This document shows positions 10,845-21,195 of a DNA stretch of 64,000 nucleotides, in pieces. This DNA comes from Russula earlei (taxonomy: Eukaryota > Basidiomycota > Agaricomycetes > Russulales > Russulaceae), in the NCBI GenBank assembly GCA_025769875.1, contig JAGFNK010000036.1, forward strand, positions 124,001 to 188,000, read 5' to 3'. The notes beneath the pieces are model-generated. The model was not told the origin of the DNA. It worked only from the letters and a program-made list of their open reading frames with translations, and did no database searches. Position numbers and translations under genes: made by a program. The first letter of the stretch is position 1, and every line of letters begins with the position of its first letter.

Positions 10845-13800
10845 TCAAATATACTTGGCCAGGATGAGTTCATGCCAGTCATTTGGGATAATGATGTGGA
10901 CGGGGTGTTGACTGGGGTCATAGTGTTCCCACCCTTCTCCGGGGAGGTCAGGGTCCACGTAGGTACTTGTAGGGGAGTTTGGTGTGATAGGAACAGGACT
11001 AGTCGATTCTTCAGTCATAGGTCCTGGGGGAATGACTGTCTCGAGGTACTCAAGGTCGGGGAGAGATGGGGAAGGTGTTCGGACATGGTAGGAGGGCGAT
11101 GCTCGTCCATCTGCAGACATAGTTGTTCTGTTGCCAACAAGATCAAGGAAGACAGGGAGTAATTGGTCAATATGGACACGACTAAGTCGTCGACAAAGAT
11201 CTTCAATGGGGGATGAAGGCCTACTAGAATCAGTGTCACTTTCCATGCAGGTTTTTATAGCTCTGATGGCTGTAGGGTTCTCTTTGTGAAAGTCTTTCAC
11301 GAGGTCGGGGGCGTGTAGATTCGTGGCCAGTTCCCAAGAGTCGTGAGCAGAGGAGTATCCTTTCCATCGAACGTAATACTGTAGCTGTTTTTTCCTTCCA
11401 ACACGCCTTGACCCCAAAACATTTTCAAGTTCCCACTCCTGTTCGTCGTTTACGACATCCGGTGGCGGTTCTTCATAATTTGCGCCATACTCCTCCATCT
11501 CCTGATATGGATGTAAGAGGTTAGCATGGAAGACCTCATGCACCTTCCATCGGTCTGGTAATTGCAATTTGTATGCTACTGGGCTTATCACTTCTTTGAT
11601 TTTGAACGGTCCTAGTCTTTTTGAGGCTAGTTTGGTCATGGGCTGGAACATTTTGATGTTCTTCCCTTCTAACCATACTTTATCCCCTTCTTTATAAGGT
11701 TTGAACCCTATTTTCTTCTTCAGTAGCCTATGCCCCAACAGGATAGCTTTCTGAGCATCCCGCCTTGCCTTTTGTAATGATTCCTTTCTATCTTCTAGTT
11801 TGGGGAAGTTTCCTACTGTGGTTGGTTGGTAGGTTTTGGGAAGAAATCCCATCCACAACTCGTATGGTGTCTGTTGTGTAGCACTGGAGGTATGTGAGTT
11901 TATAATGTATTGAGTTACTGGCAACAAGTCCGCCCAATTGTCTTGTTGAAAATTGCAATATATCTGCAGTATCGTTTCCACGGTTTGATTGGTTCTTTCT
12001 GATTGCCCATCGGTCTGGGGGTGGTATGCCGTACTCATGTTCCTATCTATTTTGAGTTGTTGACAAATTTCTTGGGCAAGCTTTGACATAAAGTGGGTGT
12101 CTCTATCTGAAATGATCTTGCTTGGTAAGCCTACAAATGGGAAGACTCTTTCATAATAGATTTTGGCTAGGTCTTCTGTTCCCATAGTTTCTTTAAAAGG
12201 GAGAAGTATGACCGCCTTGGTACAGTCATGATCAGTTATAGTGAGTATTGAGTCATATCCTTTGGACGGTGGTAGCTTGGTGATAAAATCTATGGCTATA
12301 GTTTGAAAGGGAGCTGCTTCCGTTTCTAGTGTTATTGGATAAATTGGTGGCTCATTATGTCTTGTGATAGTTTTATTTGATTGACATGTTGCACACCCCT
12401 TGACGTAATTTTGGATCACTTGTCTTTGATTGGGCCACCAATAATCTCTTCTTATTGCAGTATAGGTTTTGCGCAACCCTGGATGTCCTGCTGTTGGTCC
12501 ATTGTGATATTCTCGAAGAATTGCTTGGTATGCTTCCATGCCTCCTGTCACTACCAAGGCTGTATCCTTCCTCCATTGTCCGTCAACTAATTTGAGTTCA
12601 TAATTGTCTTTCCACCATTTCAGGAGTCTTGCTCCTTCTTCCTTTTTTTGGTCCAGCTTGGTCCTCTCTTCCATGGCCATGATTTCTAGAACTTGAATGA
12701 ACAGCTCATCTGGTAGGGCGGTGACTTCTTCCTTTTCTGGAACATCTGATTTGTAGTCAGGTCTTCGTGATAGTCCGTCTGCTCTATTTCTTTTCCCTGG
12801 TTGATGTCGCAGTTCTAGATTGTACTGTGCCACTATGGGGAGATATCTTGCTACCCGATCCCTCAACTTTTGAGGTTCTTGATAGTACATCAGGTTCTTG
12901 TGATCTGTAAAGACCACTACCTTATGAGGTGATCCAAGCAAGAGATGCCTCCAGTTTTTGAGGGCAGCGACCAATGCTAGAAATTCTCTATCCCATACTG
13001 CATAGTTTCGTTCTGCCGAATTCAAGGTTCTGGAATAATATCCCACTTCTCTTCTTATTTGATCTTCATCATATTGATAGAGAATGGCTCCTAAAGCATA
13101 GGATGATGCATTGACATCCAAGAAGAACTGTCTTTTGAAATTTGGTTGCCAGAGTATCGGGTCACTTGTGATTGCTTTGATCAATTTATCCAGAGCTTCT
13201 TGGCATTTGTTCATCCACTGGAAAGGTACTCCTTTCTTGAGTAACCGCGTTATGGGCAGGGCTATGGTTGAGAAGTTTGGTATAAAGGGTCGATGATACC
13301 CTATCATTCCCAGGGTCACTTGTATGTCTGTCTTGTCCTTACACTCTCTTGGCCATTTGCTTAGTCCTTTGATTTTTGAAGGGTCCACTCGTATTCTTCC
13401 TTCTTCGGCTATCCACCCTAAGACTTCTATTCTGTCCTTTTCAAACTTGCACTTGGATACTTTTAGGAAGTATGAGTTTTGCTCCATTAAGTCCAGGAAT
13501 TCATGTACGATTTGTTGATGCAGAGTGTGGGTCCCTTTAGGGGTCATGATGATCCAGTCATCCAGGTAATTGGCAACAGTGATCGAAAATCTCTTCTCAT
13601 AGAACGCAAGAAGTATGCTGGGGCATTTCTTAATCCAAATTGCATTACTCTTGGAATATAAGTCCCCATAGGTGTCTTGAAAGCTGCTTTCGACTGGTCT
13701 TCTTCCACAATCCTCATATTGTTATATCCTTTAACTATGTTGAATTTTGAAAATAGTCCATTGTTCTGAATCCGCTCCATGATTCTTTGAATGCTTTCCA

Positions 13801-14420
13801 GTGTGTCATTGTCTGGTATCGTCCATTGGTTTAACTTTTGGTAGTCGATTATCAGCCTCTTTTCTTTACTGTCTTTTTTGCCAATAAAGAATACTGGTGA
13901 TATGTAATTGGAGGCTCCAGGTTTGATGTATCCTTTCTCGAGTTCTTCTTTGAGATATTTCCTTAAGTATTCCTTTTCTTCTTGAGACAGAGGATAAATT
14001 TTAATTTTGCAATCCAGGGATCTAGGTGCATCAGGAAATAGGTTTATCCTCATATCTTCTTCTCTACTGGGGGGGAAGCGTGTAGAAGCTTCTTTAGAGA
14101 AGACTTTTGCATGCCGCTGATCAAATCTTGCTCAGTCAGTTTTTGAGTCTTCAAATTTTGGTCCCTGGCCCATTCTTGAGCTAAGCTAGTCTTTTGTATA
14201 TACAGAGCTTGGTCCTTTTTGGGCTTTCCGCATTTCTTGACTGCTTTTAGTTGCAGGGATTTGATATAGAGATCGAGATACTTGAGTCACGCGCTTTCTA
14301 GGCGCAAAGATCCTTCCTTAAGTACCCCATTCTTCCAATCTATGGTTGGTTCGAATTCCCAGAGAAAGGGGTATCCTAGTATGACCCGATCTCCTCCCAA
14401 GGATGTGATGTAAAACTTCT
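10845..14420 (-). pseudogene. Ty3/gypsy pol: protease remnant, RT, RNase H, integrase, chromodomain
   Basis: Protease survives only as its C-terminal part (14420-14287, ILGYPFL); the Asp active site is deleted. RT runs from about 14053, with QFGLRNAPA near 13635 and YLDD near 13565, but a frameshift lies between them, and the frame resumes at 13547. RNase H follows (FTDHKNL, DREFLALV). Integrase has the zinc region H...H...C-ATC and the DDE core (AIDFITKLP, ISDRDTHFMS, TAYHPQTDGQSERTNQT). Near 11400 a chromodomain (LQYYVRWKGYSSAHDSWE) would steer insertion to marked chromatin. The frame then runs on through a 130-residue Ser/Pro tail to 10845. From 13547 to 10845 it is uninterrupted (900 codons). 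Confidence 0.92.
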
Positions 14421-16171
14421 ATAACTTGTTCCTTTTGTTATAATGGACCCTAAGCCAGCAGAAATGTTTTAGTTCTCCCTTTTTGTTTTCAGTCCCTTTA
14501 ATAGCTGCCATAATACTGTTGATGTCATAGGCAGGGGGTTGTTCCTCTTCTTTAGAGCTCTTTGTGGGTTCGTCTTCTTCTGCTTCAGTGGTTCGAGCTT
14601 TGACATCCTTCCCCTTTTGCTTAGGATCATCTTTCTTCTTCCTCTGGGGGCATTGCCGGCTCATGTGTCCAACCTTTTTGCATATAAAACATTTTCCTTC
14701 TGCTTGTAGTTTCTTCCTTTCTTCTTCACTAAGCCTTGACGTAGCTTTGACTACATCTACGTCCATGGCGTTTGGATCTTTTTTGGCTTTCTTCTCCTTC
14801 CAGTTTCTAAGTCGTTGTGCCCTAGAACTTAGATTCCCGGATGCTCCTAAGGCATTCTTCATCTCGTTTAGAGCTGCTGCCTCTTCTCTTGCTATGGTTT
14901 GCCATGTGTCTAGATTCCCAGCTGCTGGCAAGGGCCTTCTTCAAAGGATCATGGCATGTAAGTTTCTTCAGAGTCCGTCTCTAAATAGTTTGACTGTCCC
15001 TTGAGTATTTCTAGGCCATCCGGACATGAGCAGGTATTGATTGAAGGTTGCAATGTAATCATCCAATTCTCCTTCTTTCATAGTGAGTTGTTGGATGTTC
15101 ATTGTGGCATCCTCTATGGTGGTACTATCATGCCACTGATTCAGAAAATCTGTCGAAAAGAGGTTCCATAGGTCTTCATCTTCTCGAAGGTGAGTTGGTG
15201 GCAACTGGAGCGCATGATCTCCTTGTACTCTTCTTATCAAGGCTTCTAGTTGTTGGATCACCCAACTGTCAACCTTGTCTCCCTTTATGAAGGATAAGGC
15301 ACAGGCCACCCTTTCATACGGCACTGTCATGACACTGCTTTGAGAATTCATGATCCTATACAGCTCAAATTCTTTCATGAACTGTATAGTCTTCTTCCTA
15401 TTTCCTGCGAACATTGCTGGAGGTTGTCCTCTCATTGATCCTGTCCCTCCAGGGACTCCTTGAGCCAGTCCAGGGATCGCTGGTTGGGGGGGGCCTCCTC
15501 CAGGTGGCACTCCTCCTGGTGGTACTCCTCCACCCGGCAGTCCCTCCTCCACCTGGTGCTCCTCCATCTGGTGGGTTTCCCCCTTGTTGTACATTGGGCA
15601 CTAACATGGCTCCATGATGAGTTGCATACAAATTCCCAGATGTTGAATGGGTGGTTTGTGTTGCTATTTGGGTGGTAGTAGCCATTATTTCAGCTGCTGC
15701 TTGCGTCAAATCGATGGCTGTGGCAAATTGTTCGGTGAATTTGTCTATTGGCTCCTTGTTCTTTTCGATCACTGGAGTGTCTTCGGGAGATTCGGATTTC
15801 TTTGGTTCGCTGACACTGGTAATAGATGTGTCTTGTTCTGGTTCGCTCCTGAATAGCCACCCAGTAGTATAGGGCTTAGCTTCAGTTCCTAAACCAAACT
15901 CTTCTGGATTGGCAATGAAGTTGTCTTCAAGCATGTAAAATCCATCCTTGTCCCAATCAATGAAATACCAGTGATTGTTTATGTATTCTGCAGGTCGGAC
16001 TTCGTTGTTGAATTGAACGTCAAAAAATCCTCCTTGCAGATCTTCAGTAGGATGCCACCGTGCTCCTACTCCTGTTAAGGAAAAGTTTTGAAGGTCCCGG
16101 GTTCTTCCTTTAAACCGTGCATATCGTTTTCCATTACTTCCTGTTTTAAATGGAGTGTTGATTGAATCCAA
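14421..16171 (-). pseudogene. Ty3/gypsy gag with CCHC zinc knuckle
   Basis: It starts at 16171, 216 nt inside the 5' LTR. The N-terminal part (about 200 residues, starting MDSINTPFKTG) is followed by a Gly/Pro-rich linker (15590-15470), where the frame shifts. The capsid-like part contains QFMKEFELYRIMN, the WVIQQLEAL helix and an LWNLFSTDFLNQW stretch. Further stops lie near 14990, and then a Lys-rich tail carries the knuckle CFICKKVGHMSRQC (about 14690). Gag forms the particle and binds the RNA. The frame breaks make it non-functional in this copy unless the shifts are programmed. Confidence 0.88.
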
Positions 16172-16387
16172 CTCCAGTTTTGCCTAGCTTTCAGTTATGA
16201 TACCGACAAGCTTGTTCTTGGCAAAAATACCAATGGGTTTGACTATGTTCTATATCCTTCTTTTCCAGGATATAAAGTCTTGGGGGAGTTCCTAATCGAC
16301 ACAGGTTCCTCCCTATGACTACTTCTGCGTAAGTTGGGATCCAAATTTTGCTCCTACTTGGTGCAAAGGTTAGTTATGCTCGACTTA

Positions 16388-16913
16388 TGTTAAGATCAGA
16401 TTGATCTTGTCGCCAACTCTTAGTGAAAGAGTTGCTTGATTTAGTTCAAGCACTAAACTTCGATCCCTTTGATATTATCTCAGGAAGAATGGATGTAAGA
16501 GAAGAGAGGGGCCTCTTTCACTTAGAGTTCTCCTATAGACTTGTGCAGAGAGTTTCAACAAGAAGATTGTTCTTGAAAAGAGTAAGTTGAGCGTAAGGCT
16601 CGACTTCACAGTACCACAGACTATTTATACGATATCTCCATAACTACTGATCCGATTTGTACGAAGCTTGAGGTGCTCATACCTGAGAGCCAGTAGTATC
16701 CAAATATGGCGCAATTCGAGAATGTAAGAGATGACTCACGCGTGAGTCATTCTTTCCTAGTGTCTGTCATCAATCAGTAAGTAGTGAGTAAGCCATTACC
16801 AACCAATCAGTAAGCAGATCAATAAGCGATCACTAAGCCAGATGAGTAAGCAGCAATGAGTCACTAGAGCATAGGTAAGCAGACGAGAACAAGGAGACAC
16901 AAGAATCCTAACA
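16388..16913 (-). repeat. 5' LTR of the L1 Ty3 element
   Basis: 526 bp, TG...CA ends, near identical to 8703-9228. The promoter for the element lies here: the bZIP palindrome at 16732-16749 and a TATAAATAG box near 16630-16620 on the minus strand. The outside flank is ATGGA, the repeated target site. Confidence 0.97.
16732..16749. promoter_or_regulatory. Perfect twin TGACTCA palindrome in the 5' LTR
   Basis: TGACTCACGCGTGAGTCA, an 18-bp perfect palindrome made of two inverted bZIP half-palindromes. Its place upstream of the TATA box in the 5' LTR suggests control of the element by a Gcn4-like factor; this is an inference from the motif. Confidence 0.6.
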
Positions 16914-18900
16914 ATGGACCTGGAGGTGCACCACATTGGGAACCTGCTCCTGCAGCTCAAAGAGAAAGAGTCTCCACACTGCCTCACAGCTGCTGACATA
17001 TCTTGCATCCAAGTAGAGCTTGACCTCATCCATGCACCTGCCAAACTGCATAGTGGTCCTGTCATGGCCCTTGTAGACATACTTGTAGATGTACTTGAGA
17101 GCCTTGACAGAGGCAACAGACTCCACATTGATGTGACACCTGTACTTCCAGATGAGAAAAGGGGAATGACAGACCACCCATTGGTTTGTGATCTCCTTGC
17201 CACCAATGAGATGAGCATGGCCAGTGTCCCTCCTCCTGGTGTGCGCATAAGAGTCCTCAGTCACAGAAGTCTCCTCCCTAAAGGGCTTAGGAAAACCCTT
17301 GGAACATGAGCCATTCACCATGCAAGGGGAATTCCTGTTCTGGTTGCCACAGGGCCTGTGAACCATGAACTTCTTGATGAGTTCAAGCAGCTCAGGATTG
17401 TCTTCTGGGAACTCAGAAGACATGAGACTGTCAATCTGGTCAGGTGTGCACAACTTGGAGTGGGGCTGAAGGAAGACAATGATGTGGGAATGGGGGAGGC
17501 CCCTCTTCTGAAACTCTATGGTGTAAAGGTGAGCTGCCCAATCACCCAGCAAGCCAGCCTTGATGTTATTGATGAGGGACCTGAGCTTGGCATGAAAGAC
17601 TCTGACCACCAAGTCAGGGCGCTCATTGGCAGTCTGCCCAGGGAGGAGAGCAGAGTGAACCTCAGGCCAAGAGGGATTGGCAGTCAGGGTGATGAAGAGG
17701 TCACCCCCACCATAGAAGCGGTTGATGGCCAAGGCATCTTGGAGATGCTGCTGCATGTTTCTGGTGCTGCCAGAGAAGCTGGAGGGAAGGATGAATCTCT
17801 TGCCTAGTTGGTCCCTGTCAACATCAACATTGGCAGCAACAGCATCTGCCAGACCCTTATAGATCTCCACCCTGAGCTTGTTTTGATTCATCCTGATGAA
17901 GTTAAGGCGATACTGCTCTGCAACTGCCCATGCCTCACAGGCATACACTTGAAAGAGTTTGCCAGAGAGGAAGATGTGATGAGAGTCAGAGAGATGAGGG
18001 CGAATATGAAGGCGATAGCAATGAAATTGAGCCAAGGAAACACACTTCCTCTGAGCAGGGCCACCTTGGACATTTTGATAAGGGATGTTTGGGAACCATC
18101 CTAACTGGCCAGTGGGAAAAAGCAAGACATATCTGAGTGAGGGGGTAGAAAGGATGGGTATCAGAGATGCGCTGTAGAGGGCCCTCCCTAAGGTGTAAGA
18201 TGATATCTTGTGAATGCCTAGGCTCATCCCCATCACCTGGAATAATGGCTGCAATCTCATTGATGGCAGCATCAGGGGCATTATAGCGATGCCTATCACA
18301 TGCAGCATTAAAGTGAAGTGAGAGAGTGCAGTCTTGCTCTCTAGGAAGGTGGTGAGTCAACTCATAAGCCTGCTTGAACTTCTGGACTGCAGCATGAGAG
18401 CAATAGAGCATGTCCTGAAGAGTTTGCATGGTGTTCTGATGCAAGTGAGAGTTGGCAGGATGGGCCATGCGCATATTGAGGGCCTGGTCAGGGTCATAAA
18501 TGTAGAGTTGAGCATAAGAAGGGGCAGCAGCATCAGGTCCCTCTGGTGGCAAAAGACACCCAATTCTGTGAATGAGCTCCCCATGAAGCTTAAAGACCCA
18601 AGGCCCTTGTCCTTGATTAACAGAATGATCCACTTGTCTTCCCACTGAGGTAAAGGCCAAAGCATTATTATAAGAGAGAATATGAAGGCGAAATGCTTTA
18701 GAAGTGGGATCTTGGCCAGTGAGGAGGTTGTAAAGCTCAGGGGGACATGGATGAAGAGCAGGAAGGGCAATCTTGCCACTCAAGCAACACATGCCAAACT
18801 TGGGGGTCCTTTTAGATGAGTTGGTAAGGCACTCATCTAGCCAATGGAGTGCCTTGCAGAAAGAGCATTGGATGGTCAAGTCCTTAAGATCATGAATGGC
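16914..18900 (-). pseudogene. Helitron RepHel protein, Rep (HUH) part
   Basis: This is the N-terminal half of the Helitron protein, up to the Ty3 insertion point. It begins with IHDLKDLTIQC and a Cys-rich CSFCKALHWLDECL segment, then HFNAACDRHRYNAP and DTHPFYPLTQ. One extra base near 18132 shifts the frame (PLTQ then YVLLFPTGQ in the other frame). The Rep domain has QVYACEAWAVAEQ, the metal-binding HUH motif LPHSHIIVFL (about 17492-17484) and the tyrosine motif KYIYKYVYKG (about 17095-17070). Rep nicks and joins single strands at the transposon ends. With the shift and the 8.2-kb insertion, the protein cannot be made whole from this copy. Confidence 0.9.
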
Positions 18901-18922
18901 CCATGTAGGATCAAAAGGACAT

Positions 18923-20250
18923 CATGCCATTGGCATGGCTTGAGGGGGGTGGCAGCTGAGGTTGCTATAATATTTATTAGGTATATAGTTTTCCTTTAAA
19001 GAATAGAAATTACAGGCAAGGGATCTTCTGGATAAACTTGGGCATGAGGATAAGGAAGAGGGCTTGGAGGAGCAGAGGATGGAGAAGGAGGTGGAGAAGG
19101 AACAGGGGAAGAAGGAGGGGAAGGAGTGGGAGGGGCAGGAGCAGGAGCAGGAGCCATAGAAGAAGGGCCAGAAAGGATAGCAGCAGTTGGATTTGCCTAT
19201 AGTCATGCAAGCCATTTAGCTGAAATATATATAATCATGTATAATTATAATCAAGCTTACATGAGTGGAAACATGATGACCTATTAGAAGAATGAGGAGG
19301 GACAGTGACAGGAAAGGCAGGAATAGAAGCCTGATTAACAGGAAATCTTGACATGGATGAAGGCCCAAAAGGGATTGGGGCCATTGAAATAGTCTATAGT
19401 AAGGCAAGTTAATATTTAATAAACTATTTTAGATGATTAAAACTTACAGAAGCAGGGACATGATGACCTCTTTTCAGTGGAGGAGGAAGGGCAGCAAGCT
19501 GAGCAGCCAAGTCAGCTGGCAAATACTGATACTGTCTATTGGAATGAGGAAGAGGTGGGTTAGTAGTAAGATCAGGAGTGGACAGAGAGCCAGAGCCAGA
19601 TCTATAGACAGCAGCAGCAGCAGAGCCAGAGCCAGAGCCAGAGCCAGGGGCAGCAGAATGTGACCTTGTAATAATCTGCAACTCATAGTCATTATTGAAA
19701 AAAGCCTATTTTGAGATGAAGTTGACTTACAGGGGGAGGGGCAAGGAGAGAAGTGGCAGAGGTTTATCCATAATGCTGTGGAGGAGCAGGCATTGGTTGA
19801 AGGGCAGCCACTTGAGCAGCCAAATTAGCTGGTAAGTGATGATAGACTTGTCCTTGAAATTGAACAGGTTGTCTGGCAGTTGAGGTGCCAGCAGGTGTCC
19901 TATGCTGTTCAGGACTGCCCAAAGTGCGACTGGCACGCTCAGTTTGACGTGCAGCAGCCTGAGATTGTTGAGGAGATGTGGGAGGAGTGTTAGACATGGG
20001 GGCTAATAAAAGAGACAGGACCATCACCATCAGCAATGCTGTAATTAAAACATAGTAAACATACCTTGTTGATTGTTGAAAAGGGTGGAGGTTGAAGGGT
20101 TGTGAGTGACTGAAAAACATATTTAAAAAAATATGCAGCTGCCCAGAAAGTGGGGGACTCACTTTGTAGAGAAACTGGACTGTTCAGTGGAGGCAGAGGA
20201 TGATGGTTGGAGGCAGAGGTAAGATTTCTGCAGCACCAACAGGCAAGCAC
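18923..20250 (-). CDS. Proline-rich N-terminal exons of the Helitron gene (probable)
   Basis: Several short minus-strand open segments lie between intron-like gaps, for example APAPAPPTPSPPSSPVPSPP (about 19160-19100), MAPIPFGPSSMSRFPV (about 19385), and two related exons with LPADLAAQLAALPP (about 19500) and LPANLAAQVAALQP (about 19810). They are rich in Pro, Ser, Ala and Gln and lead to the Cys-rich start of the Rep part. They probably form a disordered N-terminus of the RepHel protein, as seen in some fungal Helitrons; a separate gene carried by the element is the alternative. A TGA near 18925 interrupts the join to the conserved part. Exon limits were not fixed. Confidence 0.45.
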
Positions 20251-20686
20251 CTGTTTATGTCCCCAGAGCCCAAGTTCCGTGTCGGGTGCAGCCCGGCCCG
20301 GTTAACCGGCCCTGCAACTGCTACGCCTTACGCCATGAACCACAGCACACACGCACACACCCCAGCTCCATCTAAACAGAATCCAGACACTAACATCATT
20401 TTATGCAAAGTCTTATATTTATATGAGCAGGAAGTAAATTACATCCCATAAATATTACAAAAGACTATGGAGGCAGGAGTAAGGGAGGCAGGGTGGACAG
20501 CAGCCCCGCATCGTGAGACACTTGAAAATGCTGATCATGCACGCAAGGCACATGTGGGGAGGTTAACAAAGTTGTGTAAATATTGCGCACAGGGGACAGG
20601 GAAACCCATGTTGTCTGCAAATCAGGGTTTCAAACATGTGGAAAAGAAAAGGAAAAACACACAGTTCAAAAATTGCGCACGCCGGA
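20251..20686. other. Helitron 5' region, no gene seen
   Basis: Non-coding-looking sequence with a GC-rich palindrome around GGCCCGGTTAACCGGCC (about 20292-20310). It ends at the CCGGA target site of the solo LTR. Confidence 0.4.
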
Positions 20687-21190
20687 TGTTAAGATTCTCT
20701 TGATTCTCCGACTGTCATCTGTTTTTGCTGACTTGTCTGTGATTACTCATGTGTCTGCTTATTGATCTGGCTTAGTGATTGCTTAGTGATTGCTTACTGA
20801 TTCATGACAGATACTAGGAGAGAATGACTCACGCGTGAGTCATTTCTAACATTCTGAATTGCGCTCTCTGTATTTAGATACTACTGGTTCTTAGCTATGT
20901 GCACCCCGAGTTTCGTACGAATCGGATCAGCAGTTATTGAGATATCATATAAATAGTCTGTGGTACCAAGAAGTTGAGCCTTACGCTCGACTTACACTTT
21001 TAACAAGACAACCATCTTGTCAACTGATCTAAACAAAATTATAGTGCAGACTCTAACTGAAAGAGGTCCCTCTCTTTTCTACATTCAATCTTCCTGAGAT
21101 AATATCAAAGGGTTCAAAGTCTAGTGCTTGAACTATATCAAGCAACTCTTTCACTAAAGAGTCGGTACTAAGATCTGTCGGATCTTAACA
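20687..21190 (+). repeat. Solo LTR, L1-related, target duplication CCGGA
   Basis: 504 bp, TGTTAAGATT...ATCTTAACA, flanked by CCGGA on both sides (20682-20686, 21191-21195). It is a diverged relative of the L1 LTRs in the opposite orientation and keeps the bZIP palindrome (20825-20842) and a TATA-like ATCATATAAATAG near 20945. The internal part has been lost by LTR-LTR recombination. Confidence 0.93.
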
Positions 21191-21195
21191 CCGGA

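Larger units (their letters stand above)
8703..16913 (-). mobile_element. Full-length Ty3/gypsy chromodomain retrotransposon (family L1)
   Basis: An 8211-bp element with two 526-bp LTRs (8703-9228 and 16388-16913) that begin TGTTA and end TAACA. The 5-bp target duplication ATGGA flanks it (8698-8702 and 16914-16918). Coding on the minus strand is gag, protease remnant, reverse transcriptase, RNase H, integrase, chromodomain, then an extra post-pol frame. The LTRs differ at only about six or seven sites, so insertion is recent, yet gag, protease and RT are broken, so it was probably copied by enzymes supplied from another element. Confidence 0.95.
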
